DNA of 64,000 bases from Hydractinia symbiolongicarpus. Its lineage: Eukaryota > Cnidaria > Hydrozoa > Anthoathecata > Hydractiniidae. The notes beneath the pieces were generated by a model, which saw nothing but the letters and a program-made list of their open reading frames with translations, was not told the origin of the DNA and did no database searches. Positions 13,401 to 23,489 of this stretch are shown piece after piece; the stretch's first letter is position 1, and every line of letters starts with the position of its first letter. The translations under genes were made by a program, and so were the position numbers. The stretch spans positions 2,294,001 through 2,358,000 of the forward strand of contig NC_079882.1 in NCBI RefSeq assembly GCF_029227915.1, given 5' to 3'.

Positions 13401-15259
13401 GGTTGGGACATTTGGTGTAGTGACTTGGTAGTCCCTGGAACAAAGCTCAAAGGTAGACCAAGAAAGACTGCACAAGAGATAAAAAGGATTAATGCAGTCA
13501 AGATAAGATCGGAGAAAGGACATTAATTTCCCTGTCCAATCCATGCTAGCACAGAAAACAGATGTTAAGCTGAGAATGATGATAATAATAAAACTAGTCG
13601 ATAAGGCCCGTGAATAATCCACTTACACAAGGACTATCAATACACAAAATCTTTTTTCTGAAATATGTTTACCCATTGCATCTTTTTTTTGAGTGAAACG
13701 ATGATCAAAAAAATGTATAAAATCATGTGCTTTTGACAAATGCCTAGGGAGATATAAAGGTTTTAAAATTTTGACATCAGCAAGGACCTGCCAAAAAACA
13801 AAAAAGGTTTTTGATGACTCAAATTTCTTCGAAACTAACCATAATGCTATACCTTGACTCAGAACATACCTTAACAACCAGAAAATTTTAGTGTATAAAA
13901 GTTTGGTACTTAAAAGCACTTAAAAGCAGTAATGAGAAACAATGAAATTTATAGAACACTCTAACGTTTTTCTAAAATGCATTTGAATCAGTAATATGCA
14001 TTCAAATCATTTTAGAACACTGCAGTGTAGCCTTACGCAAATCCAATGTGTAATATTTATTCTTGATAAAGAAAAGGCTTGAATGAGAGATTGGAAATAA
14101 GCATATTGCTAAGCATCATTTCAGGCTCAAATTGAAAAAAATCTTAAGCATAATGAGCCTCAGTTTAAATCAACTGTATGCTTATAAAAAAATGAGTGTA
14201 TTGAAATGTAGATGTTATTAGAGGGCATTAAACATAACACTATAATATTGTATGCATAGACTGCATATATGCAAACCAAAGCTAAATTAAAAAATACAAT
14301 AACATACCAACATTGACAAAAGGAATTCCGTCGTAAGGTACATATTGAGACTTCCACATAAGTCTTACAGTATCAGTGGTTTCATCTTTTGCAGGAGATG
14401 GTGTTTGTCGTATAGCAAATAAGCTCTGTGTTTCTTTTTTATATAAATTTAATACAGCATCCATTTCAACCTCATTTGTAACATAACCAGTATATGTATC
14501 ACCAAACATAGTACAATCTCTTAAATGCAATGCCCAATTTGGAATAGCTGAGACTTGTGGTGACTTAGCTATAACATATTTCCCAGATCGTGAAGACGGT
14601 GCAGGCTGGCGGTGACAAATTTGACTGTTATTGACAGTGTCAGCACCAGTAGTAGATAATATAGAGGAAGATAAACTTAAAATACTACCAGTTTGTGCTT
14701 CATGTTCATTCCCTGAAGTTATTGAAGCTTTTGAGCCTGTTATAGTTGAGAGTAAATCATTAACATTAATGTTTACAGGAATGCCCTCTGAATTCATAAT
14801 TTGCACTGTTGCAGCAGAGTCTGTTTCATTCTTTATTGTGTCTGTTGAAATTACATTTATTGCATCTTCGTTTGTCGACCCTACTGTTTGGATAACAGCA
14901 CTTGGAGAGTCATTTGACACTAACAAATATATAGGTCCGTTATTGCCTGTCATGTTAGCCGCATTTGTATCTGATATAACTTGAATTCTGGCATTAGAAT
15001 TTAATCCTAGAATGTTTACAGTACCCTGTGTTAACTGCTCAGGTTCACGATGAGAGCTTTGTATGTCGTTACTATTTACATTATCAAAGACAATTTTGTT
15101 TTCACATTTAGAATTTGAGTGAGCATCTTCTTTATCTTCTACTGAATTCGATGAAATAACAAGTTCTGAAGAACTTAGAACTGAATGCTCAACGTCGTTG
15201 TGGGTACGTAGAGTATCAGTTTTATTAGTTAGATTTTCAGAGAAAACTTCAGCAGCCAT
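10455..15259 (-). CDS. CARF: calcium-responsive transcription factor (CARF/ALS2CR8 family), six coding exons
   Basis: Exons: 15259-14308, 12929-12665, 12196-11995, 11909-11757, 11071-10930, 10843-10455. All introns are GT-AG and the total is 2103 nt, exactly 700 codons plus stop, close to the vertebrate protein (about 725). Residues about 1-220 are Ser/Asn/Thr-rich and probably disordered. Residues about 225-480 form the ALS2CR8/CARF domain, with [63 protein letters not shown] and [18 protein letters not shown] basic patch RQKRKR (about residue 532) is a likely nuclear signal. The acidic Ser/Thr-rich last exon could be an activation domain. In mammals CARF binds the calcium-response element CaRE1 of the BDNF promoter; that role is family knowledge. 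The ATG at 15259 opens the long first exon. Intron 1 holds a Helitron fragment. Confidence 0.93.
13594..13795 (-). mobile_element. Helitron-like element, 3' part (copy A, in CARF intron 1)
   Basis: On the minus strand the element ends GGGCCTTATCGACTAG followed by T. A small hairpin (GTG...CAC) lies just upstream of the terminal CTAG, the layout expected of Helitron 3' ends. The body matches copies at 27335-27908 and 53490-54088, including GATCAAAAAAATGTATAAAATC. It is truncated at its 5' side and lacks the CRE motifs intact in the other copies; one is present as TGACATCA at 13772. Confidence 0.75.
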
Positions 15260-15299
15260 GAACGTAAAAACAACAATAATAAAACCAACACGTACAATA

Positions 15300-16900
15300 A
15301 CATAAACTTATTTCAGCTTTCATGCATGTGAGTTTAAAGTTTCCCACCAAATATCCAATGTTTTGGTTTTGCAGCCTCGTTTGATGCAGAAGATACAACC
15401 TCAGTGTCAATACGAAATTACAACCTCATAGTCAAATCGAGAATTCAAAAGAGAGAGGCTGTGGCATGACTTCGAGGATAAAGCTTCTTTGACCGTTATA
15501 GCGCATGCGTACTGATCTATCACTCGCCTTGCCGTATCCCTTATAAGGACACAAGAATCTTCTCCGCTGGTATTATTCTCCTCCACGTGTAATTTTAAAA
15601 CTGGCTTAAGAAAAAGTCATGAGTTTTTTTAAAAAAACAAATATTGTGAATTTTTACTCCAAAAACTTTTCCGGCATTCGCAACGTGGAATAAAATTTAT
15701 TTTCCAACAGGAACAAAATTGTAGTTTTTCCGTCATGTGTGTGTGGGATAAGATTTTTTGGCCAATCACATTGGCGTTGCAATTCAGGAAGCTTTTTGTT
15801 AAAAAATTTCTTTCATTCACGTCAGGATAACAAGACAAAGGAAACAAAAAAATTCTGCAACCTGAATGGTTATTACACTCTTGCTATTAGCTCGAACACT
15901 CGAAAACACAGCCCCCCCCCCCCCCCCCCCCTCAACATCATTCTACTTTGCCCGATGATGGGAGAAGGATCTCCCAAAACGTCGCCTACTAAACTATCAT
16001 GTTCAAGAAATGAAAATAATATGAATACTGAACAGACAAACCGAAATAATATCTTCAATAAAAATTGATGTTATCCAACCAGAGAATCTGCCGTTTTACG
16101 TGTTTAAGGACTCTAGGTGTGCATTGGCTTCCAGCAGGGCCTTCGCCCCTGGAACCCACATGGGCTTACAGCGCCCCCTGGAAGCCAGCTGTTTCGGCAA
16201 CTCGCTTCGCTCGTTGATTGTCACTAAAATCTCAAAATCTACCACTTTGCCTAAGCCCCCCCAAAAAAAATTTGGAAATTGTGGCGCCGCCCCTGACCTT
16301 GAAACTTTTCAAGCATCAGATGGATGGTTAGACAAGTGAAAGAAAAGGCTTGTTTGATATTTTATTTAATACTAAAATGTTTACTAAGTACGTTTTTCTT
16401 GTTATAACATGTTAGTCCTTCTTCGAGAATATTATTGTACTTTTTTTCAGCTGTGAATATTAAAAGTGACGATACCTTCGTTCTAAATCGTCGTTTTCGT
16501 TTACCACTTTAACGAAGAACAACTACTTAGCATCTGTTTTCTTTGTCAGCTTTTAGAAAATAAAATATCGTCTTTACAAACTTCTCTGATTTTCCAAGTG
16601 AAAGATGACCTATAACCTTTTGTTTTCTTTTATAAAAACTTGCTACAGCATATTTGTCCTTTGTGTTATCTGGTTGCATCGCTACATGCAAAATGTGTCC
16701 TACAAGAATGGAAGTTTTTGCCTCTCTGCCACACGGGAGTAGCCGTGTGTTCGAATCTCATCATGGTAGGTAACTATTTTTACTTTATTTTTCTTTTAAC
16801 TTTCTCGCCGTTTCCAACTCGTAACTAGCTAACCAAATAGTTAATTGCAACGTCACAGACTTACACTTCGTACCTAAACTCTCTAAGTACTTGGAAGTCA
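15300..16900. other. CARF upstream region and intergenic sequence
   Basis: The first few hundred bases upstream of the CARF ATG are the likely promoter side; I see no convincing TATA box. A run of 20 C lies at 15912-15931, followed at about 15955-15990 by a motif CCCAAAACGTCGCC that recalls the sequence downstream of Penelope-like or LINE ORFs. A GC-richer patch at 16100-16320 contains the inverted pair TGGCTTCCAG / CTGGAAGCCA (about 16128 and 16178), probably transposon debris. No gene is recognised. Confidence 0.5.
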
Positions 16901-16915
16901 TCTAACTGACGTCCC

Positions 16916-17290
16916 AGGCCAAAATTGGTATTTGTTTTCGACAAAATTTGACACAGTTAACAAAAAAATTATGCTGAACATAATAGTGACATCATAATTT
17001 TGATTTTTGTCACCTAAATGTCATTTTAGGCCAAAATTGGTCCGAAAATTAAAACTACTTTATTTTTGACAAAATTTGACAAAGTTAACAAAAAAGTATG
17101 CCGCACATGATCGTGACATCAAAATGGTTTTTAGTCACTTAATTGTCATTTTAGGCCAAAATTGGTCCGAAAATTAAATCTACTTTTTTTTCGACAAAAT
17201 TTAGTAGTTAAAAAAATAAGTATGCTGAACATGATGGTGACATCAAAATTTTGATTTTTTGTCAACTAAATGTCATTTTAGGCCAATCAT
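16916..17290. repeat. tandem repeat, three units of 112-127 bp
   Basis: The unit starts AGGCCAAAATTGGT and contains TTCGACAAAATTTGACA, a variant of TATGCTGAACATGATGGTGA, and CTAAATGTCATTTT. Unit starts are at about 16916, 17028, 17153 and 17280 (the last only begins). The units are diverged but clearly aligned. Confidence 0.85.
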
Positions 17291-17600
17291 ATTCATAATA
17301 AGAAGTCTGGTTTTTTTCATAACTATGGTCTAGTACAATGGAATAAAAGTATGCAATATGGCGAATAGTATTCTTGTAAACTAAACTCATTTTTTCACTC
17401 TTTCTGATATTTTTGAGAAGCGAATAGAAGCAAAAATATTTCTTTGTGACCTATGCTAACTTTTTGGATATTTTTAGGAATTTTGTTTTAGAAGGCAATG
17501 ACATGCTAAAAGTGCACAGTGGATTTACCTGCTTTCATACAGCTATTAATATTCCTAAAACTCAACTGTACACAAAGGACTGTCGCGATTTTAGAAAATA

Positions 17601-17755
17601 TGTCATAAGATGGGTCAGGCCTAACTATTGACAAACAATTTCCATGCTTTTAAAAGACTGTGTCATAAGATGGGACAGGCCCAACTATTGACTTTTTCTA
17701 TTGTGCTTTTAAATATCTTACCAAAAAAAGGGACAGGGTCAACTGTTGACACTTT
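17601..17755. repeat. tandem repeat, about 60-bp unit, three copies
   Basis: GTCATAAGATGGGTCAGGCC..AACTATTGAC begins near 17602 and returns near 17662 with one change (GGGACAGG). A third, more diverged copy near 17721 keeps GGGACAGG and AACTGTTGAC. Confidence 0.8.
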
Positions 17756-18034
17756 TTAGAGACAGCCAAAACATGGGTTAATCTGAAGACTCCCAAACTA
17801 AAGTTAAACTTTGTAAAATGAGCAACACACTGGCCTAACTGTGTCCATAGTCACAGGAAGAAGACTATGCTGTGTCTATAGGAGAGGACTAAAAAGAACA
17901 AAAAATCATGAATTCTCTAAATATAATCTATTACAAATACAGCTATAGTGAGCAATAAATACCATGTCATAAATTATGCTTTTCTTAAAAATTGAATAAC
18001 ACAGAGACATAAATTGACAAATAAATTCTCTAAA

Positions 18035-18190
18035 TAGGGAATAGGAGTTCAGTCGGTAGAGAATTCGATTCATGTCCAAGTGGTTGTGGGTTTGATCCCA
18101 ACATAAGCCTGTAGTCCAGTTGGGCTCCAGAACTACCTTTGTGGACCACTCTTGAAAATAATTGAAAGGGTGTATTGCTCGAAACTGGTG
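18035..18190 (+). mobile_element. tRNA-derived SINE
   Basis: A tRNA-like head with a box A-like sequence GTTCAGTCGGTAGAG (about 18047-18061) and a strong box B GGGTTTGATCCC (18088-18099), about 35-40 bp apart as in RNA polymerase III promoters. The following 90 bp (from CCTGTAGTCCAGTTGGGCTC) would be the SINE body. It lacks acceptor-stem pairing and the 3' CCA region of a real tRNA, so a SINE is preferred. The body does not match the SINEs at 43.7-51 kb. Confidence 0.65.
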
Positions 18191-20017
18191 AGACTGATCA
18201 CATAACATATAAACTAACACGTGATATTTCTTTAAATCATAGTTTTTGTTTCTTAAATATTCCTGCGGTCGGAATGTTCTCCTTCGTTGCTCTCCAAAAG
18301 GGTGTAAAATGGACTTTTCACGGTCAAACCTTCAAAGTAGCAACCTTAATTAAACAGAATTTACAAGCAAAACGGCGTTAAAATGTCGCAAAATGGCAAA
18401 AATTAAGCAGTATCTAAAACATATTAAAGATTTGACTGAAAAAAAAATTCCTTGAAAAATCCAGTATTGTAGTTATGAAGGTTTCACCACAAAAACATTA
18501 TGATTACGGCATTTGTACACCATTTCATAATGGCTGCTTAACCTGAATACCGTGATTGGTTCAACCAGTGTTATGACGCGAATCGGACCGCAAGAATATG
18601 ACAAAATATTTCAATTTTGGCCGTCCCAGCCAAAGCGATTCTGACTATTAAATTACATAATAGTTCAAGTTGCAATAATTCCATCGAAGATGATTATGAA
18701 AAGTAAACATAAATCGCTTTAAAAATAGATAGATAGCATGCTGAATGTTATATCTTGATATCTGAGTTATAATTTATTAGCTAGTCATTATGCATACATT
18801 ATGCATCCAGGTAAAATCATCTCTATACTTTAAAAAATGCATTAGCTGATCTGGTCTTGCAGCAAGAGGTTGCCAAGTAGTGTTTTTTTTGCTACTCACA
18901 ACAAACTTAAAAAGCATACTCGATTTAATCTCAGCATATACAACAATACGCCAGAAAAAGTTGCAGCAGTTCAGTTTTTTCACTTTCTTGGAGTTAGTTT
19001 ACGCTAAATACAAGGTCTTGATGTATGCAAACACCTTTTAACGCCATGTCGTAATTTGTTCTGGGTCGTCAATTGACAGGGCTGCATGTCAAAAGAATGT
19101 CATCGTGTCTAAAGTTGATCCGTCCCTTCTTTAGACAGGCCGTATTCTAAGTTGGATCAGAATATAACCAAGTACATTTACTTGCATCCCATGAGATGTA
19201 AAGATGAAAAGATGAAAATGCCATTAGAGAATAAGAATAATAAACTCGCAACTAAATTCCGTCAGCTAGCTATCTGGCTAGCAAGGTGTACCTATTTTAG
19301 TTTGCCCTGGTCTAGTTTTTATGCTAAAGTTATTTTTAATAACATCTTCCAAAAGTCTAAAAATGAAAATATCATAGACCTCGTCACCAGGGCTCTTTTT
19401 CTCTTTCGGACAGTTATCTCAACACTCTGGATACAATAAACTAAAAATAAAGCCAATGATGCCAGGTTTAAGCAACGATACAAGTAGAAATGTCCCAAAT
19501 TTCGGTAAAAACATTTGAGTGTTGCTTACATTCCAAGAACTTATTTTGGACTGGGTACTAGAAAAATCTGAATCAAGACGACGACGCGTGAATGATACGC
19601 AATCGTGGCATTTTTAGACTATTCTCTTTTTTGTGACTATGACTATTTTCAAGTTTGGTTTACATGTTATAACTAAATTAAAACTAATCCTTTTTTGCTA
19701 CTAAATTCCGCATGACACACATATGTTCAACAAACGTAGATGACAAAAAAATAATAACTTTCCAATAGCGTGGACACGTCATTATGAATGGGAGGTGTTA
19801 CTTGAAATTGTTTTCTTCGAAAATCTTTCGGCATTACTTAATTTAACTGCTTTAAGTTATTATATCTAATGTTTTTCTCGAATCATCATTATTTTGAGAG
19901 AGATCACAAACCAAAAAGTTTAGGCCAAATACCGTGGAGTATCGTATTTTTTTAAAAATTGTTTTCTCAAAAAATTATTTTCTAAAAAATATTGCTACTG
20001 GTCCCACTTAGTCGCTA
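18191..20017. other. intergenic, no gene recognised
   Basis: Short frames only, none resembling a known protein. No clear repeats were identified. Confidence 0.5.
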
Positions 20018-20567
20018 TAGTAGACTCTCTGTAACTCGAACAGCCACGGGGAATCGGAAACCGTTCGAGTTATAGAGAGGTTCGGGTAATAGAGAGTTAG
20101 AAGTTCTTCGAAGTTTTTGTATAAATTGGGACGAAATCTTTCTTTGCACATGATAAAAACGGACGGACTGACAAAATCAAAAATCAAAAATATTTTATCT
20201 CATGGATTTATTCTTGGGAAAAAAAGAAATCCGAAATTAATTTAACGCTTTACGTTTTGTCCCAGCAACAGACGCCATGATTGTAAAACTTTAATACCAA
20301 AGAATCATGTTTACGTTTTGTTTGAATGACATTCGGATCATTTAAAACCCTCGCACATGTAGATATGAAACATTCTAATCAGTTTAGACTCTATTTACGT
20401 TTACAGAGCCAAATCAATGAGAAAAAAAACTGCTTGTGTCATATAAAGTTCTAGATACATGTCGCGACGTTCGAGTTATGAGAGGAATACTCGAAGCAAA
20501 GAAAAAAATAAGTTCGAGTTAAGGAGAGATTCGAGTTTTAAGGGTTCGAGTGATAAAGAGTCCACTG
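20018..20567. mobile_element. pogo/Tc1-mariner-like MITE, 550 bp
   Basis: The left end TAGTAGACTCTCTGTAACTC and the right end (reverse complement) CAGTGGACTCTTTATCACTC both run on into GAAC and match at 19 of 24 positions. TA dinucleotides flank both ends (20016-20017, 20568-20569), the mariner-type target duplication. Subterminal TTCGAG repeats occur near both ends (about 20064-20085 and 20470-20550). There is no transposase frame, so it is non-autonomous. Confidence 0.8.
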
Positions 20568-20569
20568 TA

Positions 20570-23235
20570 TAAATATACGCAAACTTAGTGGCTACCTCCC
20601 CAGCCGGCTTTAATGTCTTGAGTTTTTATGCTTAGCTATTAGTAATGTTTTGTGTCTTGAAAGTTAATTTAGTAATCGATAAGACTTTAGGTTCGACAAT
20701 TTTATGCCCACTTTTTTTTTGACTTTTCACCGAGACATTCGTAAAGTTCGTAAAATTTTGAAGTAATTATCATACATTTTATTTTACAAGTATAAAGTTT
20801 AAATGCATAGGATGAGATTCCTTAAAATTTAAGCACGTGAAAAAGTTAATTTGTTGAACATTTTATAAAAAACATAAAATCTGATCAAACAACAACTATG
20901 TACAAATCTACTGTAACAAAATAAAGCATCTGAAGCAACATCTTTCAAAATTCATCCAGTATATCGAAATATTATTTCAATCTTCCTTTTTAAAATGTGT
21001 TCAGAAACTTTCGCGTTTTTTGTTTTCTGGGACAAATTACGCGGATGGAAGAAAAAATTCATTTTTGGCAGGAAAAACGTTTGTGTTTTTCAACATAAGA
21101 CAGATATTCTCTTTTTGTTATAATTTAACATCTTCTGGAGAGATAGTAGTAAATCTATTGAAGAGCATTTTTAAGGATAAGGAAATACCTTTTGGATCGT
21201 GGCATTACCATGCACTGCAATCTATCCTCTAAGCATTATGGTACTTTGTATGGTCCCCACATAAATCCGCCAAAAATTTGCGTTTCAAAAATGACTTTAC
21301 CATTTCAAGAAGAAGCTTTTGCACCCTGTTGCTTTGATATTTCCGAAGAAATAAACTTTCGCGAAAAGGGGCTAAAGCCGTGAAACTTTCTGTCCGCGAA
21401 AGTTTCCATAGTAACAGATAGAATGGCATAAAAAGAGAATATTTTGAAGTTAAAAGAATGAATGAAAGTGAAGTGTAAATCTAGTTTAGCAAATAATAAA
21501 GCATGCTGTAGCTAATCATAATATAAGGCTGAGATGAAGACAAAATTAGCACATTGAGACCGATTTCAATACGCTATGCTTATAAACAAAAAAAGCATGA
21601 TTTCCTTTTAGCACCTACAACCCTCGATGTAACGAAACTGAATGGGACACAAAAAAAGGTTCGTAAGGCTTTTTTATATAAGATGGGAAGTATTAAATTC
21701 TAAGCAACTTTAGTATATCTAAAATATACCTAATACGATAAATTTTCGCATGAATTGTATTTCGCGATTTTTTACAGTTTTGTGATTTTCGCGAAATGCT
21801 TTAATTGCAACTATATTGCAAATAATACGCTCGATATTTTTTTTTTAATTCCGCCATTAAGTTTTCCTGAAATTAAATTTTTCAAAAACCTTAGCAAAAT
21901 TTAACATCGCGAATAGAAAGTTAGAATTTTTTCGATTTTGCAAGAATTTATTTTTGCAAAGCACCAAATGCTATTTCCGTAATTAAATGTTTTTCAAAAT
22001 TTTAGAATTTTGATGTTTTGACTTCAGGGTCATATTCAACACCATTGAATTGGTGTGTGTATAACTTTTTAACTTAATCCGCCATGTGAAAATGCTGTTT
22101 TGGTGGTATTAATGTTACGGTCAAAATCTTCCTAATTTTCCACTTGTACTAACAAGCCTCGGTTTTACACAGAGTTCAATTAGGACAAAATTAAAACACC
22201 TGTTGTAACAGGTTGTTTGTTTGTTTGCTGTATGAAATTGGAGATTTCATATTTTTATCAAGTATCAAGTAAGGATTTCAACATCAAATTTTTTTTTCAA
22301 CCTGAAATTCCAGCGGGATATACTTACAGGATATTTTTTATAGTGAATAGTGTAACACTATTCATATGACATAGATAGGTGAAGACAAATAGTTTAAGAT
22401 ATTTCGTCATCCATCCTAAATTGATGTCAACAGGACATTCACAAAAATTATTAATTCCAACAACAGATTCATAAGAACATTTGATTTCATCAGAACATTC
22501 ATCAAAACTGCATCATCGTTATTCCGATCAAACTCAGTGTTAAGCAACAATAACTCTTTCGCTTTTCCCCTCCTCTGTACAAGCCAAAACATGTTTATCG
22601 CTACGTATACACTTCTTACCTACAATTTCCTGACTAGGCAATGTTCACACGATGCGGATAGAGATCATGTTAAAGTTTATTCTCGCAAAATATTTGTTAA
22701 GATAAATCGCAGAATTTTATTCTAAAAAAAGGAAAAAAAATAGACCGAGGGTGATCGAGTTTCTAGATAAAGGCTGACGATGACAGTGACGACTCTGAGT
22801 GGCGCTCCGATAACAAAAACGCATTCAATGCATATAAAACTTGTTAATTTGCGTTTTTTTGGTTTACTTGCATTTGTACTTTTGTTGAAAAAGTGAGTGT
22901 GTTTCCGTCATCGATGCCCCAGTCAGAATCGTCACTGCCAACGACATTAGATGCTTAGCGGGAGTAGCTCACCGCTCATCGTTTCTAACTGACTCCCTAC
23001 ATAAACACTTTGCTATGCCGGTCTTCCCTTCTCAACAAAATAGCAAGTGCTTCTCTCTGCATCTAACTTGGCCTTATAAACTGCTGTACAAGCCAACGCA
23101 TAGCTTATGTGTAGATATATTAGAGGCACAGACTTGTTCCAACGGTGAATAAATAAGCAACAAATATCAAAACAGAACTTTTTTGTCTAAATACTACTGT
23201 CGAACATACACAAAAAATAATATTTTATGAGGTTG
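20570..23235. other. intergenic, no gene recognised
   Basis: Contains TTCG-rich stretches and a segment at 21620-21665 (CGATGTAACGAAACTGAATG) that resembles the interior of pogo-type MITEs but has no ends. A small hairpin (TGAATAGTG/CACTATTCA) lies near 22346-22367. No gene is supported. Confidence 0.5.
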
Positions 23236-23240
23236 TAAAT

Positions 23241-23447
23241 TCATTTGCCAGCTTTTGCTAATTCGGCTTCAAATTCGCGTGCTGCTTTATCCGCATCATA
23301 ATCTTTGTAGAAGGCAGTATATTTTGCTTTCTTTGGCTCGGCATATCCGTATTTCCATCCAAATGCACACGTGGTGGCTAAGACAAGGCCAGTACCAATT
23401 TGTGTCACCACTTTTCGCTGAAGCAGATTTCTCAGTTGAGGAGCCAT
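23241..23447 (-). CDS. COX6C: cytochrome c oxidase subunit 6C
   Basis: A 68-residue single-exon frame from ATG 23447. COX6C is a nuclear-encoded accessory subunit of respiratory complex IV in the inner mitochondrial membrane. What shows it: the N-terminus MAPQLRNLLQRKVV is basic, one membrane helix lies at about residues 15-33 (IGTGLVLATTCAFGWKYGY), then the family signature follows (AEPKKAKYTAFYKDYDADKA). Mammalian COX6C is about 75 residues with the same single-helix layout and the same YADFYRNYD-like segment. There is no cleavable presequence, as is usual for this subunit. A TTTTATAG splice-acceptor-like site lies 34 nt upstream of the ATG (minus strand, AG at 23483-23484), so a 5' UTR exon or trans-splicing is possible. 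Confidence 0.9.
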   Translation of the reverse strand: MAPQLRNLLQRKVVTQIGTGLVLATTCAFGWKYGYAEPKKAKYTAFYKDYDADKAAREFEAELAKAGK

Positions 23448-23489
23448 TGTTAATACTTTATACTTTTATACTATTACTTTGGCTATAAA

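Noticed and set aside
13390-13590. KGRPRKT-containing frame that resembles the tail of some LINE ORFs
   Set aside because: The match is one short basic motif followed by a GATGATGATAATAATAA stretch. Possible, but too little for a call.
14631-14984. 117-codon frame on the plus strand
   Set aside because: It is the opposite-strand shadow of CARF exon 1.
15950-16000. Motif like the downstream part of Penelope-like elements (CCCAAAACGTCGCC); also 61915-61945
   Set aside because: Only a short motif is present at either place and no reverse transcriptase or endonuclease frame is nearby.
16690-16770. Box B-like GTGTTCGAATCTC, possible tRNA or SINE
   Set aside because: No convincing box A at the right distance and no cloverleaf pairing.
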